Shown piece after piece: positions 33,413 to 45,075 of a stretch of DNA of 64,000 bases. A program made the translations under genes and the position numbers. Below the pieces are notes generated by a model. That model worked only from the letters and a program-made list of their open reading frames with translations, was not told where the DNA came from and ran no database searches. How positions within the stretch are numbered: the stretch's first letter is position 1; each line of letters starts with the position of its first letter. Origin of the DNA: Pohlia nutans (Eukaryota; Streptophyta; Bryopsida; Bryales; Mniaceae); NCBI GenBank assembly GCA_022496805.1, contig CM040090.1, forward strand, positions 11,216,001 to 11,280,000, given 5' to 3'.

Positions 33413-33689
33413 TGTTCTCAATCAACTTCTCTTCGAAGACTCAGGTTGTCAATTTATTCTTGTACTCTTTCCAAATTATAGAAAAATTAGTGTGCAGCTC
33501 CCATTGTGTTTCCCCTAAAATGGTGATCATCCCAATTCACCAACCCTAAAGCCCAGTCTCATTCCCTTACACCATAAGCTCAACCTTCAAAACTGCTCCT
33601 CAGCTCCTGACACCATCATCTCTTTCACTGTAACAACACCACCACCACCAAAACAGAGAATCATCAAAACCCCAATTCCCAAAATTCAG
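33413..33689 (-). promoter_or_regulatory. 5' leader and promoter region of the pump gene
   Basis: Immediately upstream of the pump ATG, CA-rich on the plus strand. No defined TATA box could be assigned. Confidence 0.45.
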
Positions 33690-33958
33690 CTACACTCCAA
33701 ATCAAAACTACATCAAAACACTCGCCATTTCAAAAACCAAACTACATTCCTCATACTCAATCGAATTCACTGGCGGAAATTCCAATGCATCGTTCGAGCT
33801 CAAAACCCCAATTCCCAAAAACTCAAATCAAAATTACACCAAAACTCTCGCCATTTTCAAAACCGAAACCACTCAAAATCAAAATCAAAATCAAAACCGA
33901 ACTGGAATTCCTACATACTCAAACGAATTCACTGGCGGAGATTCCAATGCAAAGACAA
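33690..33958. repeat. tandem duplication upstream of the pump gene
   Basis: A unit of roughly 130 bases occurs twice. Both copies contain ACTCGCCATTT or CTCTCGCCATTTTC, then CATACTCAA, CGAATTCACTGGCGGA and ATTCCAATGCA (ends near 33788 and 33954). The second copy carries an internal ATCAAA triplication. Confidence 0.75.
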
Positions 33959-35976
33959 ACTGCGTAACCATGAAATACTACCAGGGCGAGAAAAAGGTGC
34001 GTGCGTTTTTAAAGAGGGAAGGACATGGAAGGTGATTGAGTGGCGGACATGATGATGCGTGAATCGGCCAAGCGGGCAATGAGAGGTGCGGAAAAGCCAT
34101 AGCTGCTGACTGCTGCTGCACTAAGCTAGTGTTGCCATACCCCAGTCACCTTCGAAGCACCAGGCCGGAGATGGAGGGCTCATGACCGTGGGGCACGGTC
34201 ATTGAGGCTGTGACAAGTGGCGGGTTGATCGTGCGGGCTCGTCTACTTTTTGGTTGCCTTTTTCCAGATTTTTCTGTCTAGTAAGATTTTTACTTTTTTT
34301 GTTTTGCAAGTGAATGCTTCGTGCTATCTTGTTTGGCAAAAGGAGGCTGCACCAAGTGTCATTCCACAATATTTTTCAGGGTCCTAAATGCCTAACTGCA
34401 CAAAAGTCTTCACGAACCATAATGGATGAATCTAGGATTAATAGTTTTAAAATGATAAATTCAATTGATCATATTGTGAAAAATCAATAATTCCTCAATT
34501 TTATATCATCAAAACTACTTCAATGGCTCTAGCAACAATACACAATCACTAAGGTAGAATCACCTATTGGTGGGCATAACCGTTCCCTATAAATGTTGTA
34601 ATGAGCAAGCGGGCGCATGCTATCGGCGTGCTTTTCATTGGACTGCGAAAATTAAGTAGATAGTGCCCGAAATTAGGTGGGTAGTACAATGAATGTGGGA
34701 TGAAATATTGCGGTTGTGAGGTGCTTTTATTTCCAGTAGCCTTACAACATAATTAGCAAGATTTGGTTACGTGGTGGGCATTGCATAAACAAACAAGTGG
34801 AAATGGCATTTAATGTATGAGCACTGGTGTCAATTGGCCAAGCCCTTAAAAAAGACCACCACAATGTTTAACACCCACATGAATTTGCACACTTTACAAC
34901 TTTCTACTTTCAAAAAGTCGATTGGCTCTTTTTGAAAACGTCCTTGACAAATACAAATTTTTTCTCTAAAAAAATACGTAATCAAACATGATTTTGAAAC
35001 AAACCTAAAATAAATTACAAAAATTCCCAAACCTTGACAAATGGGTAGCCAATGCAAATATAGATACTAGTAATAAACTCTCCAACTATTTTTGGACTAA
35101 TTTGCCAATCACAAACAATGAAAAAACTTGCCTATTGAAATTTCGCACATATATAGCCAATGCCTATAAACAACTATTTTTTGTCATACAACGATTTTCC
35201 TCTACTACATGTCCCATATGTAGTTCACTAGATATAGACATTGAGCTACATATTTTCCTAAAATGCAATCATCATCACATCTAAATGACATAACAAAGCA
35301 GTCTAGGGCACTATGTGAACTCATAGTATCTTCAAACAAAGCATGTTGTTAGTCCTCATTAATGCTGGCACATTTAATAATAATCTCCAAGAAAATATAG
35401 TTCCTTTTTGGATACGCCCATGTACTTGCGACACACGCAGATGTGACTATAACACTCGATTTAAACCTGTCATACTATATACTTGAGGCCTCCCATGTAA
35501 AAATGAAGCTCCTTACATCTCCAATCCAAACCTTACCATTCAATTCATTGAATTCACATATTGTAATGATAGATTTTCACCCGACACAATCAATAATAAT
35601 TAAACTCTTCAAATACCAACCATTAATATATAATACTATTGTAAGAGGATGGAAAGTAAATCCACTCATAGTAATTACCGCTAGAATTAGAGCATCCATA
35701 CACAGTCATCCCCTCCATTAAAATTATTAAAAAAATAAATCAAACTACCTAAACTCCAAATTAAACCTACCTTTAAAGAAATTGATACTGTAGCTATCCA
35801 TCATGCTATGTTTATACTCCTTCACAAAAGAGAAATAGAAAATAACCAACCCACACCCCTAAATTTTGACTCTCGTGACAACATATCTATTCTTAAAACA
35901 TTTAACCCATTAAAATCCTAACCCTCCTTTGTGTCTCTAGTAATCTCATCAAAATTTGATCCTCCATAGTGTCTAA
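33959..35976. other. intergenic, one MITE fragment
   Basis: No gene seen. It contains a family-1 fragment (annotated separately) and long AT-rich stretches from 34850 to 35940 with only chance open frames. Confidence 0.45.
34437..34520. mobile_element. TTAA-MITE family 1 fragment
   Basis: The middle of the element (TTTTAAAATGATAAATTCAA, TTGATCATATTGTGAAAAAT, TTTTATATCA) without either terminus. Confidence 0.6.
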
Positions 35977-36610
35977 GGGCCGCTTCACACTCTGGCCGTC
36001 CAAGTCAAGAGGCCGTGGGATTGAGTGGCCAAACTTTGTTGAGAATGGAATGAAAATAGGCAATAAGATATAGTTTTGATTTTTTATGAAAAAGAATCGA
36101 CGGCTTCTCAACCATAGTTTGAGTTTCTATTCCCATTCGACCCAAGCTTTTTTCGAGAATTGATCAAAAAATGTACCATATAGGCATTTTGAAAGGCTAG
36201 AGCCTTTGAACTTTGGCCTTTAGTGTGAAGGGTCGAGAGGTCGAATTCTTGATTTCTTGCAATCCGATTGGTGCAAATCAATAGCTTCTCGACCTTCGGC
36301 CATAAGGTAACTATGTTTAAAAGTGATCCTTTCTTTGAAGCGTCCCTAGCTCAATCTTTCATACTAAGTAAATTGTGACGCCCTATTATTGATGAGAATG
36401 TGCACAATTTGAACATCATATAGTCAACCTATAGTCAACACTTTGGAAATTCATAACTTATTCATAACGGTGTCCAAATAATGCATGCTAAAGAGCGTCA
36501 AAATCCTCTTGAACTTGCTATGCTATTAAAAATATTTTCTGTTTTTTATGTGTATATAGGCTCGGCTCAGTTAATAAAGTAAACGCTTTTATCTTAGTGT
36601 GAAGCGACCC
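35977..36610. mobile_element. Harbinger/Tourist MITE split by another element
   Basis: Same family as 4610-4972, in the opposite sense. Left end GGGCCGCTTCACACT and right end GTGTGAAGCGACCC, flanked by TAA (35974-35976 and 36611-36613). Near its right end, GGCCATA-GTGTGAAGCG of the intact copy is interrupted by 36305-36594. Confidence 0.87.
36305..36594. mobile_element. TA-target element nested in the MITE
   Basis: Starts AGGTAACTATG and ends TTTTATCT (inward AGATAAAAGC), flanked by TA at 36303-36304 and 36595-36596. The unfilled relative at 4610-4972 has a single TA here. A second copy at 61030-61365 preserves the other terminus better (CAGTTACCT). About 290 bases, noncoding, mariner-like by target. 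Confidence 0.8.
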
Positions 36611-36613
36611 TAA

Positions 36614-37161
36614 CCTCAAAAAAAAATGAGTAGTCCAAACCAATAAATTTTTGGTAGGATGCCTACATGATAAATCCTTTATACCTACCAAGGATGAATC
36701 AAACATATACTCTATTCACGCCGACCCCTCCAAGGACCGGAGTTCTATATGTGCCACGTTGAGTTCGGAAGCGTCAAGTCCAAGGCTTCGAGGCTTTCAA
36801 GGGCTTGGCCAATTGGCACCAGAGCTCCTGTTGGCGGCGCATTCAATAAATGCCTTCCCGCCCACCTCGATTGATCCATTGCATTCCAAGCACCCTGCTG
36901 TCTTTGGAGGAATTTAAGCTCGAGCATTGAAGCAGCAGCAGCATTGGCGAGTGCTTGTTTTCCGAAGCTCCATCTCTCTTGTTGTGGTTGTACGAGTGCA
37001 CGTTTTGCACATACCGTACTTGTAGTTTTCAACTTTCAAATTCCATGACTGCTCGACGCTTCATGATGAGATTTCTGGGATCTTGTGGTGGGAAGGATTA
37101 GTTCGGAATAATTTCTTTATGACATGCTGCACGAGCATTTCGCGTCTTGTTTCTCACCCTG
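36614..37161. other. probable upstream region of the MYND/F-box gene
   Basis: No coding exon I can support. A 95-codon minus-strand frame at 36745-37032 is not recognised. A fragment around TATTCACGCCGACC...GGACCGGAGTTCTAT (about 36712-36750) recurs in altered form at 59430-59470, so some of this is repeat-derived. Confidence 0.4.
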
Positions 37162-37331
37162 CACGAGGAACCTTCTCCAATTCACTGGTTACTGCCAAAC
37201 TGCTGTTTATAGCAAGTTTTGCAAGCGGTTCAGTTGTTCAAAATTTTGCCAAGAATTTTCCATCATTCTTGTACCCATTAAATTTACTGGCTGGTAATAA
37301 ACCCGCTCTAATATGGTCAGGGTTCCTTGTG
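37162..37331 (+). mobile_element. CACAGGG-MITE, copy 1
   Basis: Left CACGAGGAACCTTCTCC and right GGTTCCTTGTG, followed directly by CAG. The body is shared with copies at 37916, 38484 and 61639 (TTACTGCCAAACTGCTGTTT, AGCAAGTTTTGCAAG, CCATCATTCTTGTACCCATT). It may form a leader intron of the downstream gene, since it ends in a usable AG. Confidence 0.75.
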
Positions 37332-37915
37332 CAGTCTGTCTTGAAGGTAGGAGGGTATGCCGCTTGTTACATGCTGTTGGGGTTCGAAGCTCTTGACGAA
37401 TTGAGTTACAGTGTGTATGAAGATACATCGCTTCTCCTTTTTTAGTTAACCCTGGTGCATTTTCATTGCGGCCAGAATCGTGTTCACGTGTGTTTTCTGT
37501 GTGGGTTTAGAACCTGGTAAGCTGTTAGTGTACAGCAATTTTCTAAGATGTGAATTCGTTGTCCTGTTGCTTGTGAATCTAAAGTAGATGGGAGCTCTGG
37601 TGATTTGAATTCCACTTTCTGGTGCTATTGTTTCCCACTCCTATTGCATCGTGTCAGTATTATACGCATTCTTTTGAGTAGGTTGTTCGTTTCAATTGGC
37701 AGGGTTTAGGGTTCATGCCAGACACTACCTAAGTGGCATTCCAATTGGCAGGTTTAGGGTCCATGCTAGAAACTACCTAAGTGGTATTACAACTGGCATT
37801 GGCAGGGTTTAATAGGACTCGGTTGTCTGGGAGGGGGATTTTGAACTGGGGGATTTTGAACTAGTGATCTGTGTTTCAATGTAAGGCTGAGAGATTGTGC
37901 CAGCTTAGAATTAGA
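37332..37915. other. putative leader of the MYND/F-box gene
   Basis: Noncoding. It contains a local repeat of TTGGCAGGGTTTAGGGT...CATGC...ACTACCTAAGTGG (about 37695-37790). Confidence 0.4.
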
Positions 37916-38068
37916 CACAGGGAACCTTGTCCCAATTCACTAGGAAGTAAACATTACTGCCAAACTGCTGTTTATAGCAAGTTTTTCAAATTGTTGTTAA
38001 ATTTAGCAAGTGATTACCATCATTCTTGTACCCTTTACTGCCTAGTAATATGGTCGGAGTTCCTTGTG
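37916..38068 (+). mobile_element. CACAGGG-MITE, copy 2
   Basis: Left CACAGGGAACCTTGTCC and right GTTCCTTGTG. Flanks AGA and AGT suggest a worn 3-base duplication. It lies just upstream of the first coding exon of the MYND/F-box gene. Confidence 0.8.
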
Positions 38069-38139
38069 AGTTACTACATATCGGTATGCCATCTTTTCCA
38101 CTAAAGTGACATCAATGCTATGTTCAGGCCGATTTCATC

Positions 38140-41100
38140 ATGGCTTCAAACCATGATGAGGAGAATTCTGAGGATTCCAAGTTGTCTGATGCTTCGACAA
38201 TCGCTAGTGTCACCAAAGATTTCGGTTCGTTGTCTTCGAACGCAAAGACAAGCAAGGAAGATTGTGATAACTCATTGAAGAGAAATGTGGACTCCAGTGG
38301 ACCTTCTGGCTCGAAGGTCTGCACATATTGTGGCCAGGGTGGGAAGCTGAGTGTGTGCTCGAGGTGCAAGGCTGCTTTCTACTGCTCCAGGGAGCATCAA
38401 AAAGCACACTACCCCACGCACAAGCGAGGATGTCGGCTGCAGGGCGAGGCTCTGCAAATCGCTGCAAAAACGTCGGAGGTGCACACAGGGAGCCTTGTCC
38501 AATTAAATATTACTGCCAAACTGCTGTTTACAGCAAGTTTTGCAAGTAGTTGTTCAATTTAGCAAGAATTTTCCATCATTCTTGTACATACCCATTACTG
38601 CCTGGTAATATGATGAGAGTTTCTTGTGGCAGATCGGATTGGTGGTGAGCGAGGACGTGCCATGGGGCGAGCTGCCGGCGGAGGTCATGGCGTGCGTGCT
38701 GTCTTTCTTGTCGGTGCCGGTGTTGTGCAGGCTGCGGACCGTTTGCAAGGGATGGAACGAGCTACTGTGCTCGCCAATGTTCCACGACCTGCATGAGAAT
38801 CACAACCGTCATCGCTCAATGTGCTTTCTCAGACGCTTCAAGGTTTGAAGAATGCACACCTAAACTGTACTATGCATACTTAAACTGTTAGTACAATTTT
38901 GATGCTTCCAGAATGCTACGCCTGAGGAAACATGGTTAGCAAGACTGTTAATATTTTTCCTTGCTGAGAATTCGATATTGCACAACACGGAGTTTAGGGT
39001 TTTGCCGTCATTGTTGCTCTGCAAAGTTTCACACAGTTGGAAGATGTTCAAGCCGAACAGAATATATGTCTTAAGTGAAACTATCCTTATGTACTTGGTG
39101 CCTATCATTAGTGATAGATTTCTTCTAGATTAATGCCTATCATTATGTGATAGATTTCTGATAGAGTTCATAATTCTGATAGAGTTCTGGTCATTTTCCA
39201 CTGCAAGTATAATGCGCTCGCGGAGGTTGTTAGACAGTGCTGTCGACAATTTCTATGGTTGTTAAGTAATATTTAAATATCAAAATTCTCGATTAGTGTG
39301 TTTTGATGGCATTGTCACGTATCCAGGTGTGCCATGGTTACACCGCAATCGACATTCCTGTGCAAAACACGACATGCTTTCTGGAGTTTGATGAAAAACG
39401 ATGGTACACAATCAAGGGCGCAGAGACAGGGTACGACACGCGTGTGATCGCCATGGACGACCACCTTGTTGCGGAGTATGTACCTTCCTTTTTCATTGGA
39501 GGTGCCAAAAGCCCGTCCAGAATTGCTGCTTTCACAATTCCCTTTGGACCCTGTAAACGAAGCGACTTTTGCTGTAGAAAGTTCGGGAGTGAACAAAAAT
39601 TAGGCCATTTGGATTCGTAGATTTCACACAGTTGAGTTAACCGAAAAGAAGGCCATCTAACCTCCCTTTTTGCTCTACTTCTAACCTCTTTTTTGAGCTA
39701 TACTTGGGTTGAATAGTGTCGTGTCATAGCTTGTCCCCTTGTGGGCCATGGGCTTGGAGGTTTGATAGAAGGTGTGGGAGTCATTGCGAGGTGTGGAGAA
39801 TAATGACACTGGCTTGCTCTAGATTGTCTCTCAACTCATCATGAACTAGTTTAAGGTCTATTTATATTTCAATATGAGTTCAAGAGGAGTTCAAGAGGAG
39901 TTTACTAAAACTTTCCTCCTTGAGCTGACTTTTCGGTTAACTCGAGTGTCATCTTAAAGTTGTGCAGGTATTGGAGCGAGAACGAGGAGGACGCGTATGA
40001 CAACGTTGTTCCAACTGCCTTTGGTGTCGAAATGATAGACCCGGTTTCAAAGCTGTCGTTCACACTTGAGCCCCCGTTTCGGCAGTGCCCTCCGAACGAA
40101 GTCCTGCCCACGCTCGTCTTGGCTGCAGATCACGCGTCGCGCAGCTTCCGGATCTTTCTGATCGACAACAGCGGTCACGTGGCGTTCGGTCTGGCTCGGT
40201 TCCTCAGGATTTACGACTCCACTGCTGCTCATTCCAGAGATGGGAAGGCGATCACCCCTTGGCGATGTGCAAGTTACCCGCCGAATCTGAAATGGCAAGG
40301 CGCAAGTCGTCTGCCAAGCATGACACCGGAGATCAATCCCATCACACGCTGCAGGTGGGTACATTCTCAATCAAAAGTCTCATACAAATCGTATACCAAA
40401 ACAACCCTATGGTTACTTTACATTGTCCACTTGTTTGTTTTTAAATGTTGGTATGGATTAGGAACTGAAAAGTGCTGGTAACCAGTTCTTAATCCATTGT
40501 GTATTTTTTTAGTGTAGAAAAGTTGGACCCCGTGCTCCAAATCATCAATTTGTGTGAAAATGACGTCAGTTTGACACTGTTGATCTTGTAGTATAGAACC
40601 GGAGCTTGAAAATGATGTATTGCAATTACAAAACTGAGGTGAAATGAGGAAATGCCACCGTTGGAAAGCTTAGTATTGCAAATGGCGTTTTAGACGATTA
40701 GGGGCTAAAAAGAGCTTAATTAGCTAGCACCAAAATGCTCTTAGATTCTTTTGAAATCTACATAATTTAAAGAGTTCATGGTCTAGGCACCTGTAGGGAG
40801 TCCTTAATTTTGGGCGCCCTATTGACCGGCTTTTGATGCACCCAGGTCGGCAGCCTTCTTCCGTGGCGACTTGTACACCATTCTGTCCCCGTTTGCCTCC
40901 GAGGTTTGTTTTCTGATGAAGTACGATTGCCAGAACGATAGCTGGAGCATGATTGTCGAGGAGCTTCCTCGCACTCCATGTTTCACGTTTGATCTGAACC
41001 TGAAACTCAAACTGAAGCCCGCCTATCCGCAACTCGTAGCGTGCGGCAACAAGCTGTACATGTGGTATTGGTCACTTGGCTGTGCAACTTACTCCAGAGG

Positions 41101-41554
41101 CAAGCTTTCGGCACCGCTGGAGATGGTGGAGGTTGAGGTCCCTCACAATACGCTGAAAACAGTGTTTCAAATCCCCCCCAAAAGTCTGGACCGTTTCTTC
41201 GGTGAACCAGTTGACGACATTGCAGCTGTGCATCCTGATGGCTCCCGTAAATCTGCGGCGCTGGTCTCGGGCTCAACTGGGAGGGTGGTCGTTTACAACT
41301 TGCTGACTGGATCCGCACAACAGTTACCTCCACATCCTTTAAAAGCTCGTCCAACTAATTTGCAACACAGGGACCTACCTCCCATGCAATACTGGGCGTC
41401 GTTCAAGAAGCTGAGCCTGAGAGAAACTTTGCCGAAGTGGTGCCGCCGCTATCCCCCGTTTCCCTTTAGACTCAGGGTTCGCACAAAGCCGCGTCAGAAT
41501 GTCGATACTCCTTTCGTTCTGGAATTTGCAGAGGATGAGTTGGATGATTATTAA
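38140..41554 (+). CDS. MYND zinc finger plus F-box protein
   Basis: Exons: 38140-38478, 38633-38842, 39327-39475, 39968-40354, 40846-41554. Total 1794 bases, 597 residues. The acidic, Ser-rich start is followed by a MYND-type zinc finger at residues 61-98 (CTYC...CSRC...YCSREH...H...C, with His at one usual Cys position), a protein-binding module. Next comes an F-box at about 120-165 (WGELPAEVMACVLSFLSVPVLCRLRTVCKGW), the Skp1-binding part of SCF ubiquitin ligases. The C-terminal 400 residues resemble the beta-rich substrate-binding region of plant F-box proteins (VCHGYTAIDIP, SAAFFRGDLYTILSP, LVACGNKLYMWYW). The protein probably recruits targets to an SCF ligase. The order MYND then F-box is odd. 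Intron 1 is a MITE. The donor of exon 2 (GTTTGA) is weak. Confidence 0.87.
38484..38628 (+). mobile_element. CACAGGG-MITE, copy 3, forming an intron
   Basis: Left CACAGGGAGCCTTGTCC and right GTTTCTTGTG, flanked by GCA on both sides (38481-38483 and 38629-38631). The flanking exons are in frame with each other. The intron 38479-38632 consists of GTGCA, the element, and GCAG. Removing the element and one GCA restores an open codon series GAG GTG CAG ATC. Confidence 0.88.
40489..40708. mobile_element. TTAA-MITE family 3 in F-box intron 4
   Basis: TTAATCCATTGTGTATTT on the left and TAGACGATTAGGGGCTAA on the right. It has the uninterrupted (mutated TTGA, 40606-40609) version of the site that holds a family-1 insert at 32271. 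Confidence 0.82.
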
Positions 41555-42275
41555 GTGCCGTGTGCTGGATCTTCTTTCAGCGGATCAAGGGCTAGATTGT
41601 CATCTATTTTTCGCTGTGGTTTGAGTGTTGTTGTTGGTAGGTGAAGCTGCATTGTTTTGTTTAGAAGGTAGAGAAGTCTTGTACACAAGGAACTAGACGT
41701 ATTGAAGCTATCTGTACAGAAGAACTGATGTCTGTTGTAGAAAGTGTTTATGATATGCAATGTATGATCTGTTTATTACAACGCTCAATTCGGTTTAGGG
41801 AGTTTAAGGTCTACCGGCTTAATATTCTTAGCACTCTTCTGTTGTCTGGTCTCATTTATACTTTCTACATCAGGAAGATTTCCAAAATTGATTTGGGGGG
41901 ACTTCAAACCTAACAACACACACTATTGCATGGTTCAGTGGTAGTACCTGATTTCTCACATACGATAATAAAATGTTGGAATGCTCAAATGCAACTATTA
42001 AGAAATTTGTTCCAACGCAGCACAAGTGACGGAATGGCAGAAAAACTTACACCAATGATCATCTCAGCTAAAAGCAACTCTGGCAGCTAAAAAACCTTGA
42101 CACTGTTTTGCATGATGTGTTTGTGTTTTGAATTTTGAAAGCTGTGAGTAAACTTGGAACTATTCAACAGTTGTGCATTCTGTTGTCCTTGAGGCAGAGA
42201 TAGACGAACTACTCCAGTGGACTCTTTTATTCACGATGGTCGTGTGTCAAGCATTATGATTACGGTATTTTGTTG
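41555..42275 (+). other. 3' region of the MYND/F-box gene and flank
   Basis: Noncoding. The first 200-400 bases should be 3' untranslated sequence. An AATAAA-like word occurs at about 41965. Confidence 0.45.
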
Positions 42276-42872
42276 TTAACTCGTAAACGTCCCAGCGTCC
42301 CAGCGTCCAGAAACTGGATCACGAACAGATTCAAAGCCTTCTCACGTTCTCATCAATGCTTGGATGAAACTCATCCAATTTTTTGGAGATTCTTCACCAA
42401 GTTGTTGTCCTATCTAATGGCTAGATTTAGTCATACTAGGAGTACATATTTTTCTAAGATTACAAGTGTAGAAGTATGTCAAGTCGTTGACCAAGCCAAA
42501 ATTGCATTGACTCTAGTTCAAAGTGAAATCGTGAAAAAGGAGGTCATAAATTTAAGAAACACAAAAATTTCAAAGTATCACCACATTTAAGAGTATCTCA
42601 TTTCACACTCATTCCAACAAATTTTACTCAAAAAATATTGAAATTTAATTTGTAATCGAATTTAGAAGGAATTTTTTATTTTAACTTTCAAATTTTATAA
42701 TTAAATATTGGTGATTGTATTAGTGAATCAAACCGTACGGATGGAATCTAAAATTCAAAATCTAAAACTTTCATTTGTATATCAATTCTAGAATATTCTT
42801 CTAAATAGTAGTTTATAATGTTTTTTCTCAAATTGTCAATTCTAGGGACACCCTGGTACGTTTAGGGGTTAA
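42276..42872 (-). mobile_element. TTAA-MITE family 2, inverted
   Basis: TTAACTCGTAAACGTCC on the left and GGTACGTTTAGGGGTTAA on the right. It matches the reverse complement of 60153-60740 throughout. The left end has a short CCCAGCGT duplication. Confidence 0.87.
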
Positions 42873-43205
42873 ATGTTACACATTGCCTGTATTCTATGAT
42901 TTGAAGTTTCGAAGGTACTGAGCAAGATCAAGGGTGAATACTGATTTGGTAATAGGCACTAGTAACAGACTTGTTGTTTTTTATTCTCCACTTTGTAGAA
43001 ACAATGAATAGTCATTGGCTGAATATTATGTTTATAATTTTTTTCTTCTTGTGAATATTATATTTATAATTTTTTCTTCTTGTGACCAAAACCACTCGCT
43101 AGCAGTGACACAACCCATGTGCTTGGCGTAATTTCTTTCCTTTTTCGTTTATAGTAAGTGAAAAAACGACACATTTGCTACTAGAGTGGGTTTCATTTTC
43201 AACTA
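42873..43205. other. intergenic, small tandem repeat
   Basis: Only a two-unit repeat of GAATATTATRTTTATAATTT plus TTTCTTCTTGTG (43021-43083) is seen. Confidence 0.4.
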
Positions 43206-43571
43206 AGGTAGACGGTGCTTAATCCGTGCGTGTGCTAAACCCGTGCCCGTGGTCCAGCCAAAAAAACCGTGCACAGTGATACCCAAACCCGCCCAGCATT
43301 GTTCAAGTTTGTGTATCGACATTAGACACTCGGGTGCACGGTTTTCATCTTAGTACCACCCGGGCATAGCACAATTAGGGCGTGTTTGTGGGGAATCTTG
43401 CACCCTTCTCTTTGACAATTTCTCAATAATTCAGGACTTCCGGTTCTGAATCGCAACAACTTGCAAACTGCCTCATTGATTCCTGCAAGTAATTCTAAAT
43501 TTTGTTCACAATTTTCTCACTTCGGGATATAGACGAAACCCTTATCTGTGCAGTTTTGCCACCGTCTACCT
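43206..43571. mobile_element. TA-target MITE, AGGTAGACGGTG ends
   Basis: AGGTAGACGGTG at 43206 and its inverse CACCGTCTACCT ending at 43571. TA flanks both (43204-43205 and 43572-43573). 366 bases. The first two thirds are GC-richer than the surroundings. Confidence 0.78.
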
Positions 43572-43573
43572 TA

Positions 43574-44848
43574 ATGTGGGTTTACATGATAGGGCATGCA
43601 TGTCGGATGAGACCTAGATCAAGAGAGATTTCTTACTCAGAGTCTGTTGAACTTGAATAAAGGTCATATCACCTGTCATATCACCTACAGCCTTGAAATC
43701 TGGCACTGGAAGTTCCGGTAGCAAATTTCAGTGCAAACATAATCCAAGTGGAATTACTTGATTTAAGTATTGCATGGAAAAGCTGTAACAGTTCAAAAGT
43801 TCAAAGTTTAATCCTTTAATGACCCGATTCAACACTGTTTTCAAAGATGTGTTATGAAATGTTTGATGAAAAACAAAAACGGAGTTGATGTAAAAAGCAA
43901 AGTTGTGAATGTCAATGTGAAGATCACATCTACGGTTGGATTCATAATGTTCTTTATTAATATTATTTATTAAATTTGGCAAGGTTTTCTCTTAAAATTC
44001 AATCAAAATTTCAAAATTAACACAAAAAAATTAAAACAAAAACATTGTAATGAAATTAGAATAACTTGCACTACAAGATGATATGGATTTCATTATTTGA
44101 TACTCTTTACTTTGGAAAATCATGTTTAAGGTCTCACTTTTTGAACTAAGAATGAAACTTGACATAAACCAATCGTGTTGCTTTTCAAAAATATCTTATT
44201 TTGAAGACCCATACTGTACAAATGATAGTCAACTAGTACAAGAACCAAAAGAAATTTGGATGGATGAAAACTTGTACACGATGTAGTCAAGAGAAAGATT
44301 GCAATTTGTTTATCATTCATTATATGAACGCATGTGCATCAAAGGGTTAATAAATAAATAAAAATCCTTGATCGGGTTTGGATGTCTGAAAGTTGTACAT
44401 TTTGCAATAAGTATCTATTTATTGTTGTTTTGTTTTTTGTTTTTATTTTAATTATATATTTTTAGGTATGTAAGAGATGAGTTCGATTTTAGTTCATCTT
44501 GCCCTTATATAAATACTATGAATGATGTGCTTAATGTGTATAGACATAGAGACCATAGAGAATTGATTCCCCCCTTGTTAAATAACTCATTTTTTGTTGA
44601 ATGACTGTAGTTCACTATCTTGCATGGTCATTAATCATGTAGGTGCTTGAAGAATACAATGATAAGCTTGTGCTTTTGGGATTATGGTGGTGAAAATGTT
44701 GTTGGTTACAATTTAAATTTGCCTTCGCAAACATTGTCATGTTTGACATTGCTACTGCAAATTACTCTGTTTTAAGGGATTTGCATGCATGTACCTCTAT
44801 TTGATACAAAAGTTTAAGTTGGAACATCAAATTATAGTTGCTTGGTAT
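43574..44848. other. intergenic, nothing recognised
   Basis: AT-rich, no supported gene, RNA or repeat border. Confidence 0.4.
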
Positions 44849-45075
44849 CACTACTAGAGAGTGCGTAAAAACCAAGACAAAACCAACACACATTTGTTGA
44901 AACCAACAGAGAATGAGTTTAACGTAGCAAACATTTAGTCATCTGCACAGAACCAACAAGTTCCTGTTGATTTCTGTTGGAACCAACAAGTTCCTGTTGA
45001 TTTTCCTCTTGGAACCAACAAGTTCCTGTTGATTCACTACTAGAGAGTGCGTCAAAACAAGACAGAACCAAGACA

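Noticed and set aside
36745..37032. 95-codon minus-strand frame upstream of the F-box gene
   Set aside because: Not recognised, no ATG context or splice partner to support it.
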